A stretch of 43,691 nt of DNA from positions 1 to 43,691 of the forward strand of contig LRSR01012404.1 of NCBI GenBank assembly GCA_001579985.1, in the 5' to 3' direction. The notes under the pieces were generated by a model. It was not told the origin of the DNA. It saw only the letters and a program-made list of their open reading frames with translations, and did not search any database. This document shows, one piece after another, positions 1 to 10,949 of the stretch (position 1 is the stretch's first letter; every line of letters begins with the position of its first letter). A program made the position numbers and the translations under genes. The stretch comes from Hypsibius dujardini. Lineage: Eukaryota > Tardigrada > Eutardigrada > Parachela > Hypsibiidae.

Positions 1-1821
1 ATTTGAAACGGCAAGTTTTGGTTTTTTTTTTCTTCAAAACATGATGGATTATTTTTAAACAATCGAATAACGACTTGTTTTGGTAGTTCTGAATTAATTT
101 TGGCCGGGGTCATAGTCAGTGCTAATCAGTAAAAAGCTGTGACAGTTCTAGAACATCCGTTTTGTTTTAAGTCGGACGTTGGCAATTTTTCTTCATCAAA
201 TTCAGTTCTTTTACACAAATGCGTTAATATATTCACTTTCTAACAACTGCGTCCCGACCAGCATTTTAATATGTTCATTCCCTCTTCGAACTGGGAGAAA
301 TATTTGTGGAAATCTTTTGGCAAATATTATGGTCCAAAAGCAATACCCAAAAATATATACAATTTGGCGGGAAAATGTTTATAGAAATATTTGAGTAAGG
401 ATTATCCTTCGGCACCCAGGAATGGAGAAGGCTGACCAATGGTCACAAAGCATGTGATATCAATTGCATTTATATCCCAAGTGCTCAGAAGACCAGAAGC
501 AAGCAGGAAAAGAGATTGCCAGCCGGGGAACCGAGCCGGCGACGTGTGCCTTGACAGCCTGACGCTGTAGCCCTTCACCACACAAGCATTGGTCTAAAGA
601 ATTAGTACACTATAAGCATGCAGTGGACCAACAGCAGTATTCTGCCTGTCTGTAACTCGAACCATCTTCAACCTTACCGATCGTTGCGGCTTCACAATCA
701 ATTACAGCGTGAGATGTTTTTTAATAATTCTATCTTATTACCAACAAAGGATTGATTTCGCCGTCGCATAATGCAGTTCACCGGAAGATCAGACCATGTT
801 AGTCATCAGAATGACTAACTTATGTACAGGTTCTTCTGTTCGTATGCAATACACCGAATATCTAGGCTTAATTCAAACAAAAAGAACAACTGTATTTATA
901 CGAGTAAATTTCACATAATATTTAGCTGGTTTGACCGGTTTTTATGAGCGATAGTCGTTCTCACCAAGAACAGGTTTCGCCCCCAATGCGCTTCGACCGT
1001 GAACGCAATCAGACGCTTCGTGAAATAAATTTATCCGAAATCAACTCGCGGTTTTCATTTTGAAATTCGCTCCTATAACATCGAAAGTAAGCGTCTACAC
1101 AGCACTTCAACGCGTCGAATAGAACATTTTCGATGCAACACAAAAACCGGTCTACTCCTCAGGCGTTAAAGCTATGTGTTGGGTTCAACTCCATGAAGCC
1201 CACGTCGGAATGTTCCTTTGCCGCTGGGAAGGCGAAGCAGGCAGAATAGTTCGTCCGGTTTGTATGGGATTATTTGCCAAACTGGTGCCAAATTAGATTA
1301 ACACTGACTAAATAGTATATGGGATTTTCGTTTGAAATAACCAATCTGATTGTTTTAAAGCACTCGATCAGCTCGTTAATAAATTGCATAGCTTTTTATA
1401 GCCGCGTTAGAAATCAGATTTTGAGATCCGTAAGTTGAAAGAAAGGTACTCGAACAGACATGTCTCTCAAGACCTGTCCCCTAATATAACAGCAAAAATC
1501 GGACCTACTGATCGATTTTAAATAGGATTTGAGATACGGTGCTGTCAAAGAATGTAACGTTGACTATACCTCAAGAGTAAAAATAAGGTTTACTACTTTC
1601 AAACTCAAGCGAAAACGTTAATGTAATTTTTATGCGTAAATTACGGTATTTTATGGTACTCGTCCGGTCAGCTGCTCCCCAGCAATGCTCCTAAAAAATT
1701 GAAACTGTTTTTATGCGATTGTTGTACAGAGTGTACTATGTCCAAGCAATCCAGACAATTTTCAGACAAATATACTCTCGGCTAATATATATCAAATTTT
1801 TCAGCACTTTTCGAAGTAAGT
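1..1821. other. Intergenic, no gene recognised
   Basis: AT-rich DNA with only short open frames and no splice-linked coding pattern on either strand. The single item seen is a tRNA-like stretch at 521-588, listed separately. The stop codon of the minus-strand gene to the right is at 1822-1824, so this stretch should hold that gene's 3' untranslated region and downstream sequence. Confidence 0.5.
521..588 (-). repeat. Possible tRNA-derived SINE head
   Basis: Read on the minus strand this stretch has an A-box-like TGGTGAAGGGC and, about 40 bases on, a T-arm-like stem GCCGG/CCGGC around a loop containing CTCGGTT. It does not fold into a complete tRNA and no anticodon arm is convincing. A short interspersed element derived from a tRNA, or chance, are both possible. 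Confidence 0.3.
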
Positions 1822-4800
1822 TTATTGAGATTTGTTCATCTCCTCTTTGATGGCGTTCAACAGAGGATTCTTGCCACCTCCACACAAATTTCTGAAATCG
1901 TCCTGTGACACGTCCCATGCATAAACACCAAACCCGTGAAGTCGTGCCCAATCCGTCTAAAAATAAGTATCAATATAAACAGGACACGTTTTCGATAATT
2001 GTAAGGAATATATTGCCGCCTGCAAACCTTAGTTCTGATTGTCTCAACGTCATCATAGCCTATCCACCAGGCATCTGTGTAGGCATACGACGCCTGAATG
2101 TTCGGATCGAAAAAGTTGGTTGCCTCGTCCTGTTTGATGCGCTGACAAATTTCGAAGTACGGCCAGGTACCCCGCTCTATTGTGTAGGCACTGGCGGTTA
2201 TCCACTGCAGTGCAGCGGAACCCAGGTCGTGATTTGTGCTGTCATCGAGCAGCCATCCGTGACCGTAAAATGGTAGACCCGCTACTAATTTTGATTTCTG
2301 AAAGCCGCGCTTGAGCCATAGATTCAGAAGGGATTCCTGTAACAAAAAATATTTCTTACTGAAATTATAAATATTTTGTGTTCAGTTGGGGATGGCATCA
2401 TGTGTCAAAAATTAAGATCAAAATAAATAAAGTTGAAGCATACCCGGGACCATCTTGTCCGAAATATATATGATTTCAAATTGTTCTATATTTTGTCTTC
2501 CTACATTCTTAAGCCAAAATTTCGTTCAAAAATGTGAAAATTGATCATCAGTATCTCTTCCGAATTTTTATCAACCCTTCCTGCCACCAAAACAATAGTA
2601 AAAGAAGAAAGTGTGTCTCGGATATGTCGGACGAATTACATCCTCACACAAAAATAGCTCAGTTTGTCTTCAGAGTTCGTGTTTTGTTACTGAAAACGTT
2701 AATGTTTCCTGATTTTGGTAATTAATGTAGATCTTTTACTCAATATTTTTTGTCTCAGTAAAATTCTTGTTTGCACGTGAAGCAACAGAAATTTACACAA
2801 ACGTAGTTTCATTGAAACATTTAACCTCAGGTTGTATATCAACTGCATGGGGGATATTAGGAAAATGATAAAATTGTAACCCAGCAGGTTGTAAAAATTC
2901 AATTAAAAACAACAACAAAAAGACCAAAACCATTTTTTGCCATTTTTGAAATCCAAAAAGCAAACAGAAAGCATTTTGAAAATAACGTAATTGAGCAGTC
3001 TTCCCGGTTTGCCGCATCTCCGCCTCTGAACCATGTGCGAACTTGTTTTAAAATAATTTATAATGCAGCCGCTCTCTAAACTGCCTAGACTACCGATTGA
3101 CGAAAAAGTTCCAGTATTTTCGAAACAATTTTCAGAAACTAGTCATAGCTCATCTCGTATTTGCTTACACAGCTAGTCCTGAGAAAACAAATGTTTTAAG
3201 TAATTCACTTTATTCATTCTTATAGTAAACTTTTCGAATTTGGCACTATCGCTTTGGAAGCTGGTTTTTAATTTTGGCTACCCGCTGCAGCCACAAAAAC
3301 ATTTGAATTTAGTGGCTCTTCATTAAAAATCATAAGCGGACGAACTATCTTCTGGTAAAGTGCAGGGTAGCACGGTGGATTGACTGCAGAAATCGCAGGG
3401 GGAAGTTCATCCCAAAGTCAGTCCTGTGGATAAAACAATCAGACATGGTGCATGATCGTGCTCTGTTTTATGTGAATATGATGCATTTGTGAAGTATGGT
3501 CATAGTGAAATTAGTTTAGAAATAACGATAGCAAAGTCGAGAAAGATGCGAAAAAAAGTATCCGAGGCAATCAGACAAAAATGATAGCTGGGACGCCATT
3601 GATTTTTAGTAACGTCCATTTGAATGCCTCTCTAATGGGAGTGCTTACCATTTCTGAACATTCAAATAGGTTGCCGAAAGCCAAATTAATTAGCGTTTTT
3701 GGTTTCCGAGTTTTACTGTTTCCTGTGGCGTGGGGAAAATTAATGTTTGTCTCAAAATTACCTTGTTATGGCCCATGGTATTTTCTACAGATACCCTCTA
3801 TAGTACTGTTCTATTTGGAGTTCGATTACAGAGATTTTTTGTTCGAATACACACGATATTAGGGAATGGCCTCCTGATGCGCTTCGCTCACCAGTGCATA
3901 AGCGAGACCTTGCTCCTTAAACGGATATCGCGTACGATAATTACTCATACCATGTTATAAAGTTGTGGCACTCCAACAGGGCCCAGCGTCTTTGGAGAGG
4001 GATGGCCGATACTTTTGCGATCCGTACCAGCAAAGTCGTAGGCCGCGACATTAACAATATCTACAAATCTGGTAACGAGTGCACGTTGTAGAATTAAAAT
4101 ACGATCAGTCTAAGGCTCTGTAAGTATCACTTACGGATCTAAGCCTTTGGCGTTGATTGAGCCAGTTAATGTTGGGTCCGAAAAAACGACAAGGGAAATT
4201 GCGAGTCTTACAGAGTCGGTCTCGTAACTTTCGATTGCGAAAGCTCGTTGAAGCTCCTATCGGGAAAGGAATGGCGTGCTAATCAAGTTTTTCATTGTGG
4301 TAATTTCAGGTGATTATTCAATACCACTCAACTTAAATTGTTTTTCGAAACGAAAAACAACTCTGAATTTTGACATTTTACTCAGGTTATCGAATAAGGA
4401 ATTTTTACTTCTCTTAGCTATTTTTGCAGTACAAAAAAAGCACATAGAACACGAAAGTTATAGCTTCCAATGAATTTTTTCAGTTATTGATATCTTTTTG
4501 ATTACAGAAATGTGAAACCCAAAGTTTCAACCCCATGAAACAGATGACCAACGTGAGCGCGTTCATGCAAAAAAGACATCGTTGATCACCAATATCTGTG
4601 CGTTCTTCAGTAGCATCGAAATGTCCGATTTCTTTTTACCATTTACTTAGCAGATAAGTTATTCCATGTTCCCAGTTAATTCTTAAAAACTTGTATTTTA
4701 TTGGCTTACCTAAGGTCTATCTCGCTTACCTGAATGAAAGAAAAGAATTTTGCAGGCTCCAAACCAGCTTTATGTTGGTACATAATATCCAGGCCGTCCA

Positions 4801-6039
4801 GACCGCTACTGCGCAGTTGCAGAGCTGCTGCACGAGCGTACGCGTGACTCTTGGAGGCGTTCCGCGCAATTGTACTAATAGTAGCCGAATCAGCTGATCC
4901 CCCAACGCTCAGGAATATCTTTAAGTTAGGGTTACTGTTGTCCCTGCTCGCCTTAAGCTTCTCCAGCGTCGCTAGAAATTGGTGTCAACTAGTCAGACAT
5001 ACAAAACATCAAGCTTTGCGAGCTATAGCCTATCTGTGACTTACATTTACATTGTTTTAGTAAACCGCACGATTTAGCGCTATTTTCTAAAACTGAGACG
5101 GCGTACCGTCACAGTTTTTACCGTCTTATTTTTAACTTATTTAATTATTGAAAAAATTAAGGAAACGGTAATCAGAAATAGTCGGTTTTTGTGGCCTGAA
5201 ACGGACTAAATTGCCACAAAAAATTTCGATTTCAGTCTATTTGGGAAAAACCACGGTAAATTTTTGCCGGTTTTTCAGTACCAGACAGAAATCCGAGCTG
5301 GAGCTCAATTTTGGACCAATTATTGCATGATGTTTGATTGAGTAAATTCAAAATTTGGTAGGTGAAGAATGGAGGTCGATGGGCGGAGCCTGGAAACCCA
5401 ATCGAAAGAAAGTTAACCGGACACTGGCAGTTGTCCCCGTTCAGAACCCTCTACAAAAGCGTCGGCAATTGATATTTTGCTGGTCCAGCCACATTGTGCG
5501 TCAGGTATTTAAATTAGTTAAAATTCGCAAAAAAAAATAGCCAAAGACGGTATTGTAAATCATGGAAAATCGATTACAAGACTAAAAAAATATAGAATTG
5601 AAAATATTTGAAATTAGTGACTGCGTATAAAACAAAATGCCCCAATCAATCAAAACCGTGAGCACCCTTAGTTGACATCCAAATCTGAAATGGTCATGTG
5701 GAGCAAATTTCAGTTCATCGGAGTATCTCTTACAAAATAAAATGAACAGAAATGGACATTCTGATAGTTTGGCAAATTGATCATTTCAGAATGAAACAAG
5801 TAGCAATGACATCGTCCCAAATGTTTTTTGGAATTATGACCTTACAGAATGCTTACCGCTAAGGTCGCTACCAATAGTAAGCCGACCATTTTTAATGGAT
5901 CCGAACGCCACAGTGATATATGTGCAAAGGGTCATGTCTAAGTCACCGGCGGTAAATTTGCCCTTTCCAGGTCGAGACTCTCCGGCAAGGGAATAGTAAC
6001 ATCCGCGGTGAGGCGTGTCAAATTTAGGGTTTGATGGAC
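1822..6039 (-). other. GH18 chitinase-like half, catalytic residues lost
   Basis: The domain begins GCYYSLAGESRPGKGKFTAG with LCTYITVAFG (beta-1), has the conserved LKIFLSVGG strand, and at 4775-4798 the catalytic strand reads DGLDIMYQ. Active family members have DGxDxDxE there: the third Asp is Met and the proton-donor Glu is Gln. Later motifs are recognisable: VDIVNVAAYDFAG for the usual MTYD strand, LVAGLPFYGHGW, AWWIGYDDVETIRTK, and FGVYAWDVSQDDF near the end. It stops 30 residues after that with no chitin-binding module. By analogy with known GH18 pseudo-enzymes it probably binds chitin-like glycans without cleaving them; the ligand is an inference. Confidence 0.88.
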
Positions 6040-8384
6040 CTTGGAACGACAGCAAGCAAGTTAATAATCTGTCCCTGAGACATACTAACAAGCTTAAGAA
6101 GTACCTGGTGGTGTCGACGTGGTTGTTGGTTTGGTGCAGTTGTACATTTTATTTATTTTTCGTATATCGGTCGCACTGAGGCCATCACGTTGTCCGATTT
6201 CTTGACCTCTGTACTTTTCCTTTGGTCGAATAGTCCAAACCGTCGGGTCAATCGCAAAGTCATACATTCCGTAATGTAGAACAGAACCGAAGTCGTAGGG
6301 TTCACCGAAAGCAGTCGTGTTTATGTACTTTTGGAACTGGGCTTTGTTATCTATGAAGGACAAAACGAAGTAATTCAAAGAACATTATACATGCAGTTTA
6401 GAGCTCTGCCACTAGTTGCATTATTTTTATGGGATATAGATAGCATGTTCGTAATAAGAGTAGTACCACTTCTTAGCACATTAAATCAATTTTACATTAA
6501 ATGCTATCGTTTTACCTGGTTCAATATTTGACCAGTTGATGTCGACATATTCATCTCGATCCAACCTTGACTGTTCGTGATAAAAACCTGTAACGGCAAC
6601 GACCAATAGAGAACTCCATGAAAATAAGGCGAAAAAAACCAGTTTGTGGTTTAAAAATGTAAAATAAATATAGCACGCGGGTGGATGCCTTCTGCGGAAC
6701 ACCATTCACCAGGCTTTGTATAACTGGTTCTCCTCTTATGTGCCACTAAATAAAGGCTAGCACGATGTCTGAGAAGGCATCTTATGAAGACGTCTAGCGG
6801 AGATTTGGGATGCGGTAAGTAAGTACCGTACGCTCGCAATCTCAAGGGACAATTTTCTGCCCTACCCGTAAATTTTAACCCACCCGGGTCGTGCCTATTC
6901 AGTGCCGTTCATCAAGTTACCACTAAAGGGACAAAAATCAATCAATCGAGCACAACGAGTAAGCTGTACGAAACCAGCAAATCAGAGAACAGTGAAAAAA
7001 TTGAACGTTCAATCGAGTGCAGGGCCATACCGAGGCAGGCGGGGCTTAGCTGTCGCTTAAGATTGCAAGCATACGGTAAATAGTTTGATGCCCCTCTGGT
7101 TTTCAGAAGGTACAGACGCAGCCTCTGACGCTCAAGAATAACAGCACATTGCGATGGTTCCACGGTGAACATCAGAAGCAGAATCAAGGATTTTTTGTAG
7201 AAAATCTGTGTCCACGAAGAGGTAAGATCTATCGGACTTAATCCAATTGAATGATTTGCGATACATGTATGGAAAAATTCTTCTAAATTAGAAAATTTTC
7301 TGGACACAAGGGGCGGGGGGATATTTTTCATTTTAGTAACAAGCGCAAATATTTTTGCCAACTGTTTATTGTTCAAAATTTGCACTTTTTTAATCACGTC
7401 TTGAAACATTTTTTCAAATATAAATCGACAAAGTAAGTGTTAAAGAAAGCGGAGTCCTCTGATATTTTTCATCTATTTAATTCGACTGAATTCAATGACG
7501 AATGAATTTTGTTTCCATCAATAGTAGGGATTACTAAAAGGATGCTTCATTTCAACTTCAGGTTATTCCACAGAAAACCATCCTAAGTGAGCCTAAACAT
7601 TGTAAGCAATCCCATTTGCATCACGAATTTATCTGTCTCTTGCAAATATGAACGAGCTTACCGATAGCGTGCATAATTTCGTGTTGAGCTATTCCACTCT
7701 TGCCGTCCTTGAAACAATCTAAACATACATCGAATAAGTCGATATACATAGATAAGATCATTAAACTCAAAGAATTTTACGATTAATGTTCAACCCCACT
7801 CGCTGTCCCTTGAAATCTGGGGGATTTGCCAATTGCTTTCCAATATACGAATAACACCTACGGAAACAAGACGCTGACCGATTCTTACGTCTGGCCCTCC
7901 GCAACATTATCATTAAGCTCACCCCCCGAGGTCGGCGAAGATTTGGAGATACTGAGTCTCTGTGGTACGCTGAACAAATGTGAGACAAGTTGCATTTTGA
8001 AACACTTCGATGGCATCCAAGACAACCTGCATTCTGTCTCGTTCATTCACTAAAAAATAGAGAAACGTACTGAAAAACGACCACCAACTCATTCATCTGC
8101 AGGTGCTCCAAATTGACGTACGGAATGTCTTTGAGAACGCAAAAGGGATAACTAGGCCTTTCCATTTCAATGCATCGTCTAAAACTGCGTTCTTTCCAAT
8201 CATTTCCTGAAAGATAATTGCTTCTCAGGTTACTGGCAGGTAATTGTCAATTAACGCAGGGGTTATTCAACACTTACTTTTATGTTTGATGGAGCATCTA
8301 TGCCGAGGATGTCGCGTTCAAACGCTGCGTCCGGAGATATTGCGAGTGATATCAATGATGATGATGTGTCGTCCAAAGCGCTTT
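1822..8384 (-). CDS. Astacin metalloprotease-GH18 chitinase-like fusion protein (5' end incomplete)
   Basis: Thirteen exons, read right to left: 8384-8278, 8206-8122, 8049-7923, 7857-7781, 7718-7662, 6587-6516, 6350-6105, 6039-5857, 4971-4730, 4256-4135, 4068-3951, 2336-2028, 1956-1822 (stop TAA). Every junction is GT-AG and every split codon closes in phase, giving 1880 coding bases, about 625 residues. Order: pro-region (about 1-45), astacin catalytic domain (about 45-250), Thr/Pro linker ending CTKPTTTSTPPG, then a full-length GH18 barrel of about 365 residues. The linker-GH18 junction is an ordinary 65-base intron (6040-6104), not a gene boundary: no stop codon or start lies between the two halves. 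The exon carrying the start codon and signal peptide was not found; the first exon seen begins in phase 2. It is inferred to be secreted, since astacins and GH18 proteins of animals are extracellular. Two introns are long (2337-3950, 6588-7661). Both domain identities are firm; the fusion rests on splice logic. Confidence 0.85.
6105..8384 (-). other. Astacin (M12A) catalytic half of the fusion gene
   Basis: The zinc site HEIMHAIGFYHE is split by the 1074-base intron 6588-7661: HEIMHAIG lies at 7663-7683 and GFYHEQSRLDRDEYV opens the next exon at 6587. It matches the family signature HExxHxxGxxH followed by E. Upstream are the expected domain start (KNAVLDDALKW, then IPFAF), the TCLTF strand and the GCYSYIG motif. 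The Met-turn reads SVLHY at 6271-6285, with Leu (codon 6277-6279) where astacins have Met; the following zinc-associated Tyr is kept. The helical end YDFGSVLHYGMYDF and DIRKINKMYNC are typical. The protease is probably active, with the Met-turn change as the one doubt. Confidence 0.9.
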
Positions 8385-9745
8385 CTGGAAAATAATTTTT
8401 GGCTCACTGGTATTTTGAGCAAAAATTGATCAACCATGCAGAGAATAGTTATGCGGATATTCTTTGTCCCGTAACATGTAACTTCTAAGATTTTGTTCTG
8501 TTTATGGTTTTCTTCACAAATGAATCTTTCGGGAATAGCTATTAATATACGATTAGGTAGACGTGGTCCTGTTTGTAACATGTTTGTAACATTTTCGTAA
8601 CATTTTTGCTTTTGTTCATCTCAGTCGATCGAGTGATCTATTCGTTGAAATTTTTTTCTCCAGAAAGCAAAAGACAGCTTCTGATTCGTAAGCGGATTAA
8701 AATAGTCGCATTACGGCAAACAGATAAGCAGACAACTGCAAAAAGAGTTATAGGTGACAACTGCTGCCACAGAGGTGATATGGGACCTACCTGGATTGGG
8801 CTTGTAAACTATACGCCCATATATCTGGACTACCAAGGTGATCGTCCAGATACAACGCAGGAATCGCTCCATTGTCGCAATTCCCTTGTGAGATGCAAAC
8901 TTACAATATTTATCCAGTTACAGTAACAGTTTCGAGAGAAAATTCGAAGAATGTCGTTTTGCTACCGAGCATACTTCTGGCTGGAAGAAAATGCCGCACT
9001 TCTGCCGTTTCCGAACATTAAGGGTTGTACAGACAAAGAGAATTCGACAACAACTATAACCAGTTTATGTCCCGTTAAAGCTTGACTAATCAGTGATATA
9101 AATGCTAACGGCGACAATTTTTCTTACTGCACGTTATGGTGTCTGTAAGGAAACCGTGATTTGTTCACATCAGCGCCCACAAAATTCGGTTTGTTTTAGA
9201 AGAAGAAACAGCTCTAATGTACGGCGCAGTCTGGTGGGTGAAGAAAAGAGACCTCATTCGTAAAAAAAAACCTGATATTTTTCTACTTGAGAGAAAACAC
9301 GGAAGAACTATCTGGAGGGCAAACATTTTTGTTCTTTGTCCTCGCGAACCCCTCGGGAGGAACTTTTCAATCACCTGTTTTAGTCGCAGACTAAAATGAA
9401 ATGAAAAATATGAAAACGCTAGAATACTTGTTCTTCAGCAGAACTTCTACCCAGTAACAGGTTTTTTATGGCTAGCCAGAGTCGCCGTATCTCGTTTATT
9501 TCTAGATTAGTTTTCGGACTAGGGTAGAACAAGCAGAGCTAACTATTTTCAGCCAACTATAGACAGAGTCACGGATATTGTTCAAATTTTATTCAGTGTC
9601 CATACGGGTGTCAGCGATCCAACAGAGGTGTAGGGTATATCATATTTATCAGACCCAGAAACCGTCCATAAACCAAAAATAAACATATCCGTCGTCTGGC
9701 TGGCGTGGAGTGGTTCGTTCTGCATTCTTTATTGCAAGTGCCACA
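8385..9745. other. Intergenic or missing 5' exon, nothing recognised
   Basis: This stretch separates the divergent astacin-GH18 gene (minus) and the defensin-like gene (plus), so both promoters and the missing first exon of the fusion gene should lie here. A minus-strand ATG at about 8435-8437 precedes a hydrophobic stretch, but no junction from it reaches the 8384 exon with a plausible intron length. No TATA box or other site is clear. Confidence 0.4.
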
Positions 9746-10949
9746 ATGTGGGATATAATCGTCGCCTTTTTTTTGACATCGTTTATCATCCTCACAAAAA
9801 CAGATGGTGGTCGGACGGTTAATAACTTGTGTGTAAGCCCTTCTGCTGCTTTATCTTGCGACTCCGATGCTGATTGCACCGATTCGTGCATTAAAGATTT
9901 CTTAGGGCCTACTGGAAAATGCGGACCGTTTAGAAGTACTCAAGTGTGCTACTGTAACGGATGCGCGAAAATCAACAAAGCCGGTACGAAGGAAAGCATA
10001 TTATTTGAGAAACACTGTTATTTAAGGCAATCAGATTTCGGGTAGTAGACTCATTTTCTGTCAGTTTTTGTCATTTGAATACGTGAGTGAATCTAGTATC
10101 CACCAGCTCACTGTCTTAAATAATAGTGCGTCAAAAATTATGCGCCTCTTTGCGTACTGGGTTCACTACAAAGCGTTCAAAGTTCGTGTCACGGTGACTT
10201 GATCAGTTTCACTAACAAAATTTATTTTGCAGTGTTCAACTCTTCATCCGGACATGGTACGTAAAAAAATTGTGCTTGCCTTGACCCCGCTTGTTATACC
10301 GAAAAAAAGCAAAACGGAGCTGGATGCATTCCAGAAATTTATCTTGCATTATTTTTTGTAAACACTTATTAAGCAAATCGTTTACAGATGATCAACCACC
10401 GGCCGAATACTTCTGTTACTTTTACACAAACCTGACATACAGCTGTAAAACCGGTTGTGATCCAAATAGAGAAGACCAAAAACTAAACAGCTCTACAAAT
10501 GGCTCCAACGTGAAATTTTACGACATGCTCTGCAAAAGCAATGTACCACTTTTGTCCAGTAAAAGTTGGGAAACTGGCCCTCACTGTAAGTACATGGTCA
10601 TCAAAAACACAACAAATAAGCTTTTATTTGATTTGTAACTTATTGCAGCAATTGTCCCACATAGACAAATCAATACCGCTCACGACTCAAAAATTCTTGC
10701 AACATGTTCCTTCTACAAGAGCATGGTCTTTGACTGCAACGGAGTGACAGACTGCAAAGAAGCCGATAACGAGAACCGATGCGGCAGCGCGGCGCCTTGG
10801 TCCGGATGGTATTCAGGTTCTCCGGAAAATGGTAATTTTTCGTACGCGAAACATAGATTGCTATGCTCGTTAAATGTTGTTCTTTTGGATCAGGATTCAA
10901 GGTCAACGGGACAATAGTTAGAACCGGAAGCGATGCTGGAAATGGTTGA
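9746..10949 (+). CDS. Secreted protein: defensin-like domain plus 8-Cys module
   Basis: Five exons: 9746-9983, 10233-10256, 10388-10585, 10649-10831, 10894-10949 (stop TGA); 699 bases, 232 residues. All junctions are GT-AG and all four introns are phase 1. Exon 1 starts MWDIIVAFFLTSFIIL, a signal peptide, and continues with eight cysteines spaced C-x8-C-x5-C-x3-C-x10-C-x8-C-x-C-x2-C, ending VCYCNGC. The CxxxC...C...CxC core is that of CS-alpha-beta defensins, and the CxCxxC ending resembles nematode ASABF antimicrobial peptides. Exon 2 is a 24-base linker. Exons 3 and 4 encode the family module (EYFCYFYTN..., then ATCSFYKS and DCNGVTDCKEADNENRCGSAAPW), four cysteines each. Exon 5 ends FKVNGTIVRTGSDAGNG. 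Role unknown; the context suggests a secreted defence or host-contact protein. If the short second exon were not used, exon 1 could instead end as a stand-alone peptide at the TAG at 10043. Confidence 0.7.

Noticed and set aside
5355-5540. Plus-strand frame within intron 4972-5856
   Set aside because: Lies inside an intron of the fusion gene on the opposite strand; no motif.
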